From Strigamia acuminata (Eukaryota; Arthropoda; Chilopoda; Geophilomorpha; Linotaeniidae), in contig OX442323.1 of the NCBI GenBank assembly GCA_949358305.1, forward strand, positions 1,364,001 to 1,428,000: a DNA stretch of 64,000 bases, given 5' to 3'. Below are positions 1-11,715 of the stretch, one piece after another. The notes beneath the pieces were generated by a model. The model worked only from the letters and a program-made list of their open reading frames with translations, was not told the origin of the DNA and ran no database searches. Position numbers and translations under genes: made by a program. Each line of letters starts with the position of its first letter. The first letter of the stretch is position 1.

Positions 1-2221
1 AGCCGATTGGCAGTTGATGGTTGAATTGAAGAAAATGTTTCAGATTGTATAAGGAAACGTATGAGTTTGTCTTATTGTCATATTTAATGATTGAAATCAT
101 GATGATATCGCTGTACTTACGATGGAAAGAAGGAAGGAAGAAAGGAAGGAATAAAACAAATTGTTGCATATTTCTGCTTTTTACTCTTTGTATTCCGCTG
201 CAACTTAGATGCAATTAATTAATTATTTATTCATGAACAACTAGGTTTACTACATTAGAAATTTATATTTATTTCATTCGGGTCGAAATAAACATAAATA
301 TGGCAATTTTGTTTCGAATGTTTTGGTTTTGCTAATTTATTAAGTGCAGTGGAGATGGATTGTGAAAAGAAACAATTTTCGGCCTCGTTAGCCCTCTTGA
401 GATGCGAGTATTTTGGGAAAGTTGGTAAAGATTTCCGGTGTCGGCATCCGTTTTGCAACGTCATAATTTTATTTTTCAACTCGTTCACATTCCCAATCCC
501 GTTGAGTTTGAGTTTGAGTTTTACTTCATTATCTATTCATTATCTATACTTCGGTTTTGCACATTTCATTCATTCTGTTGAAAAAATGTTTCTCATCACA
601 TTTTCCAAGATTTTATTTTTACGTCCAAATTTCCTGTAATTAAATTTTTTTTTTTTAAAAGAAGGCTATTGCTAGCAGTTGTTAGGTCAAAAAGAGAAAG
701 AAAATAGGGACTACTTTTTCAAGAAAAATTCGTAATCGGGGGGGGGGGGAGGGGAGAAAAAAAATGGGACAGCACAAGAAAATCTCAAATGTTGCTGCTT
801 ACTCGACCTTGTTTCCTTCCAAATTATTCCATTTTTTTCGTCATACTTTTTACTATATTTTTCTTTTTCTTTTTCTTTTTTTTTTCTCCCTACTTAAAAA
901 TTTCTTACAAAATGTTCACTTTAGTTTAAACGTGCTTCAAATGGACCCATTTTTGTGCAATATTCATTTTCTTCTTTTCTTTGGTTTTTCTTTTTTTCTT
1001 TTTTTACTTCACTAGCCAAGCAAAACAAGAAACATTATTGGAAATGACTAACTCGTTAGCACCCACTTTTTACTTGTAAAATTTTATTCCCAAACTCAAT
1101 ATGAGATGAGGTAATTTTCAGACAAATAACTTGCGCCAATATTTTCGCAATGAACAGCAGGTGAGACGGTGAGAAATTGAGACGAAATGAATTGAAGAAG
1201 CTCCGTTAGCTTAGCTGGATTGGATGTCATTCAGTTTTTTTACGTTTTGTCAATTTGCCAAAAACACAAATCGAAACACAGAGCAAATGAATTTTCATCG
1301 AAATTTGCCGATGACAATGACGACGACAACGGGAATGAGCGGATGAGTAAAGCGTTTTATTGGCAAAAATGATGGAAATTGAAACTCGAGCAGAGTGACC
1401 AAACCAAACGATCCCTGGACAGTTGGTTAACACGAGCGGCTCTAGGTCGTTGTTGTGTTTGATACTCCCTCAATGAGACGAGACGAGACGAGACGAGAGG
1501 AAGGAAATGGATTGGAATTGAATGGAATGGAATGGAATGGAATGGAGAGTAGCGGACGACAGCGACAGCCACAGCGACAGCCACAGCGACAGGAAGTTCT
1601 TGACGCCCATCCCTCTTTCCCTTTCCCTTCCCCTTTTCCTTTTCCTTTCCCTCTTTCTCTCTCTATCTCTTTCTCTCTCTCGCTCGTCCTCATCCAGATG
1701 GTTCTCTTCCGGTGGGAAGCCCTAAAATAGCGCGACGAGCGGAGCGGTTATACGGGCTTTGCATGCTTTGCCATCAGTCTAGACGTGTTTTCAATTTTCA
1801 TACTTTCCTTGTCGCTTTCTAAATCGACACATTTCCTTAAAAACACTTCTTTTATTTCTTCTTTTTGTTTTAAATAAATTATTACTATTTTATATTGTTA
1901 CACGCGCGCTAAAGCAAAAATGCGTGGTGAAAACCATTTGATTTCATTTAATTTCCTTTCCTTTCTATTTTTATCCATGATTTTTCTACTCGTCTTCCCC
2001 ACCTGCAACAGGAAATACTGTATATAAATAAGTGAGATGCACACGGTGACACAGATACAGTAGATATTAAGAAAAATAATCCGCTCCGCCCTTTTAATCA
2101 ACCTTCGATCAGTTGAAAGAAATTAAGAAAATTAAGAAATTAAGAAACGAAAGGAAAAGAAAAGAAAGGAAAGGAACGAAAAGGAACGGAGAATGCAGCG
2201 CAACAGACAGCGTGAGGCGAC
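1..2221. other. Gene-free AT-rich stretch with simple repeats
   Basis: I see no supportable gene here. The stretch contains a G-run near 738-760, a short GAGAC run (about 1483-1498), a GGAAT run (about 1523-1546) and a pyrimidine-rich tract (about 1610-1690). Open frames are short and coincide with these low-complexity tracts. Confidence 0.6.
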
Positions 2222-2225
2222 AGGC

Positions 2226-4607
2226 GAGGCGAGGCGAGGCGAGGCGAAGCGAGGCGAAGCGAGGCGAAGCGAGGCGAAGCGAGGCGAAGCGAGGCGAAGC
2301 GAGGCGAAGCGAGGCGAAGCGAGGCGAAGCGAGGCGAAGCGAGGCGAAGCGAGGCGAAGCGAGGCGAAGCGAGGCGAAGCGAGGCGAAGCGAGGCGAAGC
2401 GAGGCGAAGCGAGGCGAAGCAAGGCGAAGCAAGGCGAAGCAAGGCGAAGCAAGGCGAAGCAAGGCGAAGCAAGGCGAAGCAAGGCGAAGCAAGGCGAAGC
2501 AAGGCGAAGCAAGGCGAAGCAAGGCGAAGCAAGGCGAAGCAAGGCGAAGCAAGGCGAAGCAAGGCGAAGCAAGGCGAAGCAAGGCGAAGCAAGGCGAAGC
2601 AAGGCGAAGCAAGGCGAAGCAAGGCGAAGCAAGGCGAAGCAAGGCGAAGCAAGGCGAAGCAAGGCGAAGCAAGGCGAAGCAAGGCGAAGCAAGGCGAAGC
2701 AAGGCGAAGCAAGGCGAAGCAAGGCGAAGCAAGGCGAAGCAAGGCGAAGCAAGGCGAAGCAAGGCGAAGCAAGGCGAAGCAAGGCGAAGCAAGGCGAAGC
2801 AAGGCGAAGCAAGGCGAAGCAAGGCGAAGCAAGGCGAAGCAAGGCGAAGCAAGGCGAAGCAAGGCGAAGCAAGGCGAAGCAAGGCGAAGCAAGGCGAAGC
2901 AAGGCGAAGCAAGGCGAAGCAAGGCGAAGCAAGGCGAAGCAAGGCGAAGCAAGGCGAAGCAAGGCGAAGCAAGGCGAAGCAAGGCGAAGCAAGGCGAAGC
3001 AAGGCGAAGCAAGGCGAAGCAAGGCGAAGCAAGGCGAAGCAAGGCGAAGCAAGGCGAAGCAAGGCGAAGCAAGGCGAAGCAAGGCGAAGCAAGGCGAAGC
3101 AAGGCGAAGCAAGGCGAAGCAAGGCGAAGCAAGGCGAAGCAAGGCGAAGCAAGGCGAAGCAAGGCGAAGCAAGGCGAAGCAAGGCGAAGCAAGGCGAAGC
3201 AAGGCGAAGCAAGGCGAAGCAAGGCGAAGCAAGGCGAAGCAAGGCGAAGCAAGGCGAAGCAAGGCGAAGCAAGGCGAAGCAAGGCGAAGCAAGGCGAAGC
3301 AAGGCGAAGCAAGGCGAAGCAAGGCGAAGCAAGGCGAAGCAAGGCGAAGCAAGGCGAAGCAAGGCGAAGCAAGGCGAAGCAAGGCGAAGCAAGGCGAAGC
3401 AAGGCGAAGCAAGGCGAAGCAAGGCGAAGCAAGGCGAAGCAAGGCGAAGCAAGGCGAAGCAAGGCGAAGCAAGGCGAAGCAAGGCGAAGCAAGGCGAAGC
3501 AAGGCGAAGCAAGGCGAAGCAAGGCGAAGCAAGGCGAAGCAAGGCGAAGCAAGGCGAAGCAAGGCGAAGCAAGGCGAAGCAAGGCGAAGCAAGGCGAAGC
3601 AAGGCGAAGCAAGGCGAAGCAAGGCGAAGCAAGGCGAAGCAAGGCGAAGCAAGGCGAAGCAAGGCGAAGCAAGGCGAAGCAAGGCGAAGCAAGGCGAAGC
3701 AAGGCGAAGCAAGGCGAAGCAAGGCGAAGCAAGGCGAAGCAAGGCGAAGCAAGGCGAAGCAAGGCGAAGCAAGGCGAAGCAAGGCGAAGCAAGGCGAAGC
3801 AAGGCGAAGCAAGGCGAAGCAAGGCGAAGCAAGGCGAAGCAAGGCGAAGCAAGGCGAAGCAAGGCGAAGCAAGGCGAAGCAAGGCGAAGCAAGGCGAAGC
3901 AAGGCGAAGCAAGGCGAAGCAAGGCGAAGCAAGGCGAAGCAAGGCGAAGCAAGGCGAAGCAAGGCGAAGCAAGGCGAAGCAAGGCGAAGCAAGGCGAAGC
4001 AAGGCGAAGCAAGGCGAAGCAAGGCGAAGCAAGGCGAAGCAAGGCGAAGCAAGGCGAAGCAAGGCGAAGCAAGGCGAAGCAAGGCGAAGCAAGGCGAAGC
4101 AAGGCGAAGCAAGGCGAAGCAAGGCGAAGCAAGGCGAAGCAAGGCGAAGCAAGGCGAAGCAAGGCGAAGCAAGGCGAAGCAAGGCGAAGCAAGGCGAAGC
4201 AAGGCGAAGCAAGGCGAAGCAAGGCGAAGCAAGGCGAAGCAAGGCGAAGCAAGGCGAAGCAAGGCGAAGCAAGGCGAAGCAAGGCGAAGCAAGGCGAAGC
4301 AAGGCGAAGCAAGGCGAAGCAAGGCGAAGCAAGGCGAAGCAAGGCGAAGCAAGGCGAAGCAAGGCGAAGCAAGGCGAAGCAAGGCGAAGCAAGGCGAAGC
4401 AAGGCGAAGCAAGGCGAAGCAAGGCGAAGCAAGGCGAAGCAAGGCGAAGCAAGGCGAAGCAAGGCGAAGCAAGGCGAAGCAAGGCGAAGCAAGGCGAAGC
4501 AAGGCGAAGCAAGGCGAAGCAAGGCGAAGCAAGGCGAAGCAAGGCGAAGCAAGGCGAAGCAAGGCGAAGCAAGGCGAAGCAAGGCGAAGCAAGGCGAAGC
4601 AAGGCGA
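2226..4607. repeat. 10-bp tandem array, about 236 units, in two homogeneous blocks
   Basis: The left edge (about 2222-2240) is a short run of the pentamer GAGGC. From 2241 to 2420 follow 18 perfect copies of GAGGCGAAGC, then from 2421 to 4600 exactly 218 perfect copies of AAGGCGAAGC, ending in a partial unit at 4601-4607. Only one base distinguishes the two blocks. No other substitution is visible in over 2.3 kb. The unit has no stop codon in any frame, so long repetitive open frames cross it on both strands. They are a by-product of the repeat and not evidence of protein. The assembled length may differ from the true length. Confidence 0.98.
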
Positions 4608-4697
4608 CGGAAAAGGAAAAACAAAAACGTTAAAAGCGTCTGCTGCATGTTTATGAATGAAATTATTCAATGAATGACACTGCGAGTCATAATTACG

Positions 4698-4711
4698 GTC
4701 GCCATGACAAC
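4698..4711. promoter_or_regulatory. RFX X-box-like palindrome
   Basis: The 14-mer GTCGCCATGACAAC fits the two-half-site X-box bound by RFX winged-helix factors (two roughly inverted 6-bp halves separated by AT). It lies just past the end of the 10-bp array and about 2.1 kb upstream of the Sprouty start codon. A single motif match can occur by chance and no nearby transcription start is visible. Confidence 0.3.
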
Positions 4712-5119
4712 CGTTTCCGCTGCTTAATTTGCACCGCTCGCTCGACTACAATGCCATTCATTCATACGTTGAGTTGAGTTGAGTTGAGGCCGTTCCCATT
4801 AGCCGAGCGGGAGCAAGGTTGTAAGAGGAAAAGCCAGACTCAGCCACGCGCCCGAGTACGACAGATTTCCGTTCGTCTTATAGTGTTCGTCGTTCCTTTT
4901 CTTTTCCTTTTCTTTTCTTTTCTTTTCTTTTTTCGTTTTCTTTTTTTTTTTTTTTCGTTTTCTTTTTTTTTCTCTTTCCTTTTCTTTTCTGTCCTTTCGT
5001 TTTCGTTCGCTATACTCGTATGAGGATGCTAGGATAAGATTGGGACTGGGTACCATTTTTCTCGTCAACAAAACCTAACCTTTGGTAATTTCCTTCGTTT
5101 CAATCGCACCTGTCGGGTA

Positions 5120-5164
5120 GGATCGGATCGGATCGGATCGGATCGGATCGGATCGGATCGGATC
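5120..5164. repeat. GGATC pentamer array (9 copies)
   Basis: Nine uninterrupted copies of GGATC, each junction creating a GATC site. One of many 5-bp-period arrays in the first 16 kb. Confidence 0.95.
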
Positions 5165-6575
5165 CCAGTTTTAATCAGGTAAGCGTAAGAATAAGAAAAT
5201 TTGATTTTCACATTTCTTACATTTCGGACTGAAATGAAAGAAAGAAAGAAAGAAAGAAAGAATTGCAAACGTTTCAACTGGTTTTTCTCTTCTTTCTTTT
5301 TTTAAATACATTTTTCTGGGAGGAAATGAGAAAAATGAGCGCACGATGGCGTTGAACTGACGATTGGTGCATCGACCCGCGTGTTGTGTCGTTACTCAAC
5401 GAATTGATAGCTTCAATCTTATGAATGAACGTAAAAACACGCGTGTTGCGCACTTTTTATTCATCTCGTCCATTCGTTTCGTTCCTGTCGCATTTCCACC
5501 GCTCGGAAACAATGTTTTCGTCAACAAAAGCTTTTTTGCGTAGTTTGAATTAAATTCCAGAGAGGAGAATCGAGTGAGGAAAACCAAAGGCAAAGCAAAG
5601 CTAGGCAAGGCAATTGCGATGAAGCAAAGCAAAGGCGTGGCGTGGTTCTCATGTTAGTGCGCGCAAGCGTCGATAGAGGACGACACGCAGTCAGCACTGC
5701 AATTGTTCGAGGATCGGTTTCTTTGATTCGAGAATGTATTAATTCTATTTACTGCCTAGTTTTACTCGAAATTGTTGATCAACGAACAGCTGAATGTTTG
5801 TTTCTGCGCGAGCAAAGAGCCAAAGACACAGAGAGAATTGAGTTTGAAGTATTGAACTCATTTTTGTGAATGGGAAATAGGTCAGGTCTGGTTATTTACG
5901 ACATAGGCACAAGACGGGCTATTTTTCTCGCGACCTCACGAAACACTTTTTGTAAAATGCGGACGTTCAATTCACACGATTCTTTAAAATGTGGTCATTT
6001 AATAGTTTTGTAAAAAGAAAGAATAGAATGGAATATTAATATTAATTAAAGAAAAAAAATCTACTATCCCATTGACGGAGAACTCGACTGTATCCCTCCG
6101 CGCGCCACAACCAACTAAGCGATCAAAACGAGGGAGTACGACTCATTTAATAGTTTTCCCACGAAATTTATGAGCTTCAAAAGAAACATTTGACGTGGGC
6201 ATGAAAAATCAGAAATAATTTGCAAGAGTGAGGTGGAAAATAATCATTTTTTTTGAGAGTTTGGTAAAGGGCGATTGGTTAAACGGCCGCTAGGGCATGT
6301 TGATCGGTTGATTGTTTCGAGCTAAGTATTTCAAGGAATTCTGCATCCGAGTGGTCGCCATTCACGAAAAGGGCCCATTCATAAAATTGTAGGCAATCGA
6401 TACACGTAACGGACGGCAAGCAGTTGTTGATTGCCATCGCGAATCGGATCGACGGGTCGAATACAGCGGGCGGAATTGGTTGCACTTGGGTTCGATTTCC
6501 ATCAGATTTCCTGCGCCAGTGCTAGGGCTAGGTGCTGATCGAGCGCCGCATCGCGCGCTTTTATTTTTATCCGCC

Positions 6576-6670
6576 GCACCGCATCGCATCGCATCGCATC
6601 GCAACGCATAGCATAGCATAGCATCGCATCGCACCACACCGCACCGCGCCGCGCCGCCCAGCACCGCACC
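6576..6670. repeat. GCATC/GCATA/GCACC pentamer array upstream of Sprouty
   Basis: An imperfect array of 5-bp units beginning GCA (GCATC, GCATA, GCACC, GCGCC) runs through the GC-rich segment just 5' of the Sprouty gene. It lies in the likely promoter or 5'-UTR area. Confidence 0.85.
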
Positions 6671-6750
6671 ACACTGTGCCACAGCATCATAGTCCCGCAC
6701 CGCGAGCGAGCGAGCGAGCGTCGCTGCTGGAGCTTACCGTAACCACATCT

Positions 6751-6766
6751 CCCCTACTCGTTTCAG
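6751..6766 (+). promoter_or_regulatory. Likely 3' splice site in the Sprouty 5' UTR
   Basis: A pyrimidine-rich run ends in TTTCAG at 6761-6766, about 95 bases before the chosen start codon. Vertebrate Sprouty genes typically have non-coding 5' exons and a single coding exon, so an acceptor here would suit the family. This is inferred from sequence only; the upstream exon was not located. Confidence 0.4.
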
Positions 6767-6860
6767 GAGTGCCGGCCGAGCGAAACAGCAGGTGAAACAC
6801 AGTGGTAAAGGCGAAGAAGAAGCGGAGACGATAAAAACAGATGACGCGAACGAGTTTGTG

Positions 6861-7901
6861 ATGGCCCAAAATGGCGGAGCCCGCCACACAAGAACGGCCG
6901 AGGCATCGTCGCCGTCGAGTGCGCTCGCGGTCGCGCTTGGCCTCGGCCTCGGCCTCGGCCCCGGCCCCGGCCCCGGCCCCGGCCCCGGACCTGGGCCCGG
7001 GCCCGGCGGGAACGAGATACGCGAGCGGATCAGTTTGAGCCAGCCGAGGCCCGACGGAATGCGCAACGGTAACTACTACACGGAAACGCCGTTGCGTCCT
7101 GTCAGAGCGCCCTTCTCGAACGAAAAAAGGAGCAAATTGGACCAGGCGAGCCAGGTCGCGGTCGCGGTGCCAGTGCCGGTCGCAGTTTCGGTCCCGGTCC
7201 CGGTCCCGGTCCCGGCCCCGGATGCCGCCAACACGGGCCGCTGTGCAGTTTTGGCGCCCGTGCACCGGACTCGCATCTCGCCCGCGCCGCTACTACCCCG
7301 GGCGAACCCGAACCCGAACCCGAACATGAACCCGGCGTGCGTGACATTCACTAAGGAGAAACCTCGGCTCGCTACGTACGACGAAAAAGGCGATAACAAC
7401 CTAGTGCAAGTGCGACTCGGAGTGGGAATACGAGTCGGAGCGGACACGAGTGATTCTATTTTGTGTACGGATTGCGGCAAGTGCAAGTGTTTGGCGTGTC
7501 GTCAGCCTCGCGCGTTGCCATCGCGATGGATTTGCGACTCGCGCTACGAATGTTCGGCCGAGGCGCTGCTCGACACGTGCACGTGCATGTGTTGTGTCAA
7601 AGGCGTGTTCTACCACTGCACCAAGGACTACGACATGGACGACGATGTATCGTGCGCCGACCGCCCGTGCTCGTGCGCGCCCGACCGCCGGTGCGTCCGA
7701 TGGTCGTGCATGGGCGCATTATCGCTCGTCATGCCGTGTTTATTGTGCTATTGGCCCCTCAAAGCGTGTATGAAAGGCTGCGAAACGTGTTACGCCAGGT
7801 ATCACAGCCGTGGGTGTGAGTGCACGACTCACAAATCTTCCAAACTCGAACAGCAAACGCAGAGCAACAAACGCTTGCTCGATCCCCACAATTGTGCATA
7901 G
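6861..7901 (+). CDS. spry: Sprouty-family receptor tyrosine kinase signalling antagonist
   Basis: Encodes 346 residues without an intron. The C-terminal half (about 202-321) is a Sprouty domain: a cysteine-rich block starting C-T-D-C-G-K-C-K-C, then LPSRW, a CTCMCCVKG-type core, a DRPCSC motif, MGALSL and the PCLLCYWPLK segment. This domain targets membranes and, in known members, restrains Ras/MAPK signalling downstream of FGF and EGF receptors. Near the N terminus, residues 71-77 read NYYTETP, matching the conserved N-x-Y-T-x-x-P site whose phosphotyrosine (here Y73) is bound by the ubiquitin ligase Cbl. Between lie low-complexity tracts: a Gly-Pro run (about residues 35-50), a Val-Pro/Val-Ala run and an Asn-Pro run, all from short codon repeats. 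The chosen ATG has a good context (G at -3 and +4). The frame is open upstream to a GTG at 6792, so an N-terminal extension from an upstream exon is possible. Human SPRY2 is of similar size. Confidence 0.96.
   Translation: MAQNGGARHTRTAEASSPSSALAVALGLGLGLGPGPGPGPGPGPGPGPGGNEIRERISLSQPRPDGMRNGNYYTETPLRPVRAPFSNEKRSKLDQASQVAVAVPVPVAVSVPVPVPVPAPDAANTGRCAVLAPVHRTRISPAPLLPRANPNPNPNMNPACVTFTKEKPRLATYDEKGDNNLVQVRLGVGIRVGADTSDSILCTDCGKCKCLACRQPRALPSRWICDSRYECSAEALLDTCTCMCCVKGVFYHCTKDYDMDDDVSCADRPCSCAPDRRCVRWSCMGALSLVMPCLLCYWPLKACMKGCETCYARYHSRGCECTTHKSSKLEQQTQSNKRLLDPHNCA
6935..7010 (+). repeat. In-frame GGCCTC/GGCCCC hexamer repeat inside Sprouty
   Basis: Hexanucleotide repeats encode alternating Gly-Leu then Gly-Pro dipeptides. 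The 6-bp unit keeps frame, so copy-number changes would only alter linker length. A second codon-level repeat (GTCCCG-like, about 7155-7225) gives the Val-Pro run. Confidence 0.9.
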
Positions 7902-8230
7902 ATACTTTGTTTTTCTTTATTTTTCTTTATTTTTCTTTATTTTTCGATTGATTGATTAATTAATTAATTGATGATTGATTTGGATTTTGTGATCAAGAAG
8001 ATAAACGAAACACTAGGTGAGGTAAGCTTGATTCATTTATTGAGTTGGATGTATGTCTGAATTTTGATTTTTCAAAGATTCTTTCGCTCATTTCGATTGC
8101 AATTACGAATTAGTTGTACATTTTTAACTTGTCATGAAAATGCAGATGCAATTTTGAAAACAATCGAAAAAGTCTTTCAAAAATCCGAAATTTTCTTTCT
8201 TATTTATTCAAAAAAAGGTGAAATCTACAT

Positions 8231-8262
<32 letters not shown>

Positions 8263-8913
8263 ATTATTATTATCATTATTATTATTATTATTATTATCAC
8301 TATTATTATTATTATTAATAATACTAATATTATTATCATTATTATTATTATTATTATTCTTGTTTTGTTATACACTTTAAAAAATTCATTTCTTTTCTTT
8401 TTTTAACTTTCACGTCAAGTTTACTGATTTTCAATTGGTGAATTTCAGCTGAATTCCATTGAAAAATTTATCAAAACTTACTGAAATTGAGATAATTAAA
8501 AAAAAAAGTTCAATTATTATTATAATTTTTGAAATTACAGATTTTATCAAGACTTGTTGTTGTTGTTTTAAAAATAAATAATACTAGTATTAGACTTAAA
8601 TTGAATGATCCAGAAATGCATGATTCGACAAAATAAGCCCAGTGTATATACATTTAACGCGACTTAAATCCCCCACTTTTTTTTTTAAATGAAAGAAGGG
8701 GGAAAAGCTTAAAATAAAGTACAAGATGTAAAAATCTGAATCAAAATTATATATATTTAAAAAATAGTTATTTTAAAAATGAATACTCATAATTTCATTC
8801 ATCTTGTTTTCGATTAGATGCATTGACAATTTTAGAAATGCAAAGAAAAAGGAAATTGTGTTTGGTCTAAATATTCGGCTATCTATTTTATAAATAAATA
8901 ATAAAAAGAAAAA

Positions 8914-8963
<50 letters not shown>

Positions 8964-10095
8964 AAAATAATAATAATAATAATATAAGTAATAAACAACA
9001 ACAAGGAGTAAATTGTCGAAACAAAATTCCAATATGAATTTATTTTGTAAAGAAAAAAAATGTTTGAAAAAAAAAGAAAAGAAGTTGCCAAATTGGTCGA
9101 TTTGAAGCAATGTAATTGATTATTCTGTACTGGACTCCTGTCGTGATTAATCAATCGTGGTTGCCTTTGAGAGAAATGCTTACGGATTTATTTCATATGG
9201 TTTTGTTTTGTTCTGTTTTGTTTTGTTTGTTGTCTTGTAAATAGTTAGTCGTTGATCCAGTATCAGTTGTATTACTTTGTGGATTTTATTTATTGCATAT
9301 CATGATATATTGGAGAACTATTTTATATAAAGAGAAAGAAAAATGTTTTATTTATTTGTGAAAAAAATAATAACTAAGGTACAAAAAAATCATGTTTGTG
9401 GTTCGTCCTCAGAACACATTCAATAAAGACGTATTGTAGCCGATTACTGTACTCTACACGCTCGTTGTTCATTTCGAATTCGAAACGGAAAAAGAATAGA
9501 ATAGAATAGAATAGAATAGAATAGAATAGATTAGAATAGAATAGAAAAAAAGCAAATGTTGTGTATTTTAATGGATGAAATTTGAAAAGGAAATCAAAGT
9601 AAAGTAGCATTATTTGAGGATTTCCGGTGAATATAAGGAGTTGTTACTGTCCTTTGTTCGTTGTTCCTCCCTCGCCTACTCGCTTCAGCTTAACATCGGG
9701 TGGAGTTTGTTCTGGCCTGAAATGGACCTACACACGGCCTTGGGCCCTTGCTTCACGACGAACAATCGAGCCTGTTTCTCATATGTTGGCTGTGAATGTG
9801 ATGTTCAAAGCTAAATATGTAACGAAGGTCTTCCTTCCTTCCTTTCCTTTCCATTTCTTTCATTTTCTTTCCTTCCTTCCTTCCTTCCTTTCGTTCGTCA
9901 AATAAAGGCCAAATATGACGGACACGTTTTTTTGGTAGAAACAACTTTTTACTTCTTTTTTATAGGCTACATTTCCTTCTTTCTTTACGATTTTAGCGTC
10001 TAGATGTGATGGAATAAAAATTCTACGAAGAGTGAAACATTTAGTAAGAGGCTTTTTAAATTTTGCTGACACATTGAGTGCAAATCTCATTCATC

Positions 10096-10139
<44 letters not shown>

Positions 10140-10915
10140 AATGATTGATTTTAGTTGGGCAAAAAAAAGAAGGAAAAAAAAGATTGTATGGCTTGTATTG
10201 GGATTGTGAATTGAATTTGGTCGGAGTTGGAGTTGTAGTTGGGCTTGGCTCTTGGCTGTGTCAAGATAGAATGCAGCGGAAATGGGGTGGGGAGTGGTCA
10301 GGAAGGGGGATTGGTTTTGTGAGGGTGGGTAGGGCCAGCCCAGTGAGACAGAGAGAGAGAGGGGGGGGGGAAGGAAGGGGAAACCATGGTGGGAATTGAA
10401 GGCCGGAAGTGGTGGTGGCAACAGAGTGGGTGGGGGATAAATAAGAAGGGAAGGGGAGGGAAAGGAAAGGGAGATGAGTGGAGTTGAGCTAAAAGAAAGA
10501 AGCATTCAGTTGGAAGGTGTTTGAAAGAGCTCTCGCCAGGGGGCTGGGGGATCCGTAGGGGCTCTCATGGATAGGAATATAGGATGGTTAGTACTTAGTA
10601 TATACTGATTGCTTTATGCTCATCGATTCACAGCTTCTCAACAAATTCTCTCATTATCATTTTTTCCTCCTCCATTTTTTTGCTCTTCACCCTCTCCATC
10701 TCCATCTCCATCTCACTCTCTCAGTCTCAATTCATGACAAGCTTTTTGTTTATTTTTTTTCTTCTTCTTTTTGAAAAGATAGAAAAGGAACATTTGATAT
10801 TATTATCATTCTACCTAATATTGACTTTTAAGTGTCAAACCACCTGGTGTTTGAATGCAATTCAAGCGTGAATCCGCTTCATTTCCGGTTGGATTTGGAT
10901 AGGAAGTCTACCCTA
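7902..10915. other. Gene-free AT-rich stretch downstream of Sprouty
   Basis: The 3' side of Sprouty begins here. The rest holds simple repeats: an ATT array (8229-8360), a GAAA array (8915-8965), an ATAGA pentamer run (about 9490-9545), GGAA/TTCC tracts (about 9830-9895) and a TC run (10099-10135). No recognisable protein. The open frame at 10056-10505 (-) follows the TC and G-rich tracts and is not convincing. Confidence 0.5.
8229..8360. repeat. ATT trinucleotide array
   Basis: Imperfect (ATT)n of about 130 bp with a few interrupting CAT/AAT units. Confidence 0.95.
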
Positions 10916-11062
10916 TACTCTTTCCACACTCAAAAAACACCTCTCAAAGCTTGGCTCCCATTGGCCACCATATCACTGATGTACTAATCCTCAGAACTGC
11001 AGTTGATTGGTGGCCAATGGGAGCCAAGCTTTGAGAGGTGTTTTTTGAGTGTGGAAAGAGTA
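10916..11062. mobile_element. Near-perfect hairpin MITE with TATACTCT ends
   Basis: Two arms of 55 bp, identical as inverted repeats (begin TACTCTTTCCACACTC), flank a loop of about 37 bp. Both ends are bordered by TA, consistent with a TA target duplication as made by Tc1/mariner-type transposases. No coding capacity. The perfect arms suggest recent insertion or ongoing correction. A second element with the same first bases is at 62703-62933. Confidence 0.85.
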
Positions 11063-11272
11063 TAGTCACATTCATTTACATAGATAAAATGAAATTAAAT
11101 GAAATTAAATGAAATGAAATTAGCTAAAACCTTAAAACTGTTGACCTAAAAAAAAGAAGTTTTTTATTCCAAACTATCTTTCACACGAAAGTAGTGTATT
11201 TCGTTAAGCCTACAATTTTATCACCGCCGTTGTATTGGAAATTAGCAATTTCTAGGTTATTGACCCATATTC

Positions 11273-11311
<39 letters not shown>

Positions 11312-11648
11312 TACACAATTTTTATTTCGAATATTTCTTCATTTCTTTCTTTCTTCGTTTATTCGTTCTGAGCTTACACTTATTTCGGAGCGGAAATTGG
11401 ACGAGTCCTTCCTTCCTTTTCTGCGATGGTCCCCTATCTATTATATGAAAAGGGCCTGACCAGCTGCAAATTCGACAAACCATGCTTATGCATTCAGCAA
11501 GTGGACTTTCTTTCTCAACTTTCTCTACCGTCCTTGAGCACTAGAGTGGCATCGTCTCGTCCTGGAGCATGCGCTCGATCAGCGAAATCAATTTTCAGTC
11601 CTGGCAGGTGGTTGAGTAGTAATGTAGAAGCTTTCCTCTCTCTTTCTC

Positions 11649-11715
<67 letters not shown>

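Larger units (their letters stand above)
4611..6500. other. Upstream intergenic region of the Sprouty gene, repeat-rich
   Basis: No supportable coding gene. It contains a GAGTT pentamer run (about 4769-4788), a TTTTC-rich tract (about 4880-4990), a GGATC array and a GAAA run (about 5236-5260). A stretch around 5585-5645 is rich in AAGGC/AAAGC words similar to the large 10-bp array. Short open frames at 5642-5869 and 5396-5632 show no recognisable family. Confidence 0.5.

Noticed and set aside
2226-4607. Tandem arrays as a possible CRISPR
   Set aside because: The units are contiguous with no spacers, and the window is animal DNA.
2109-4673. Six overlapping open frames of 820-853 codons on both strands
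   Set aside because: They are produced by a stop-free 10-bp unit that reads open in every frame; the proteins are ten-residue repeats and flanks show no gene structure.
6792-6860. Sprouty start at 6792
   Set aside because: That codon is GTG; the first in-frame ATG is at 6861 with a good context. An upstream exon could still extend the protein.
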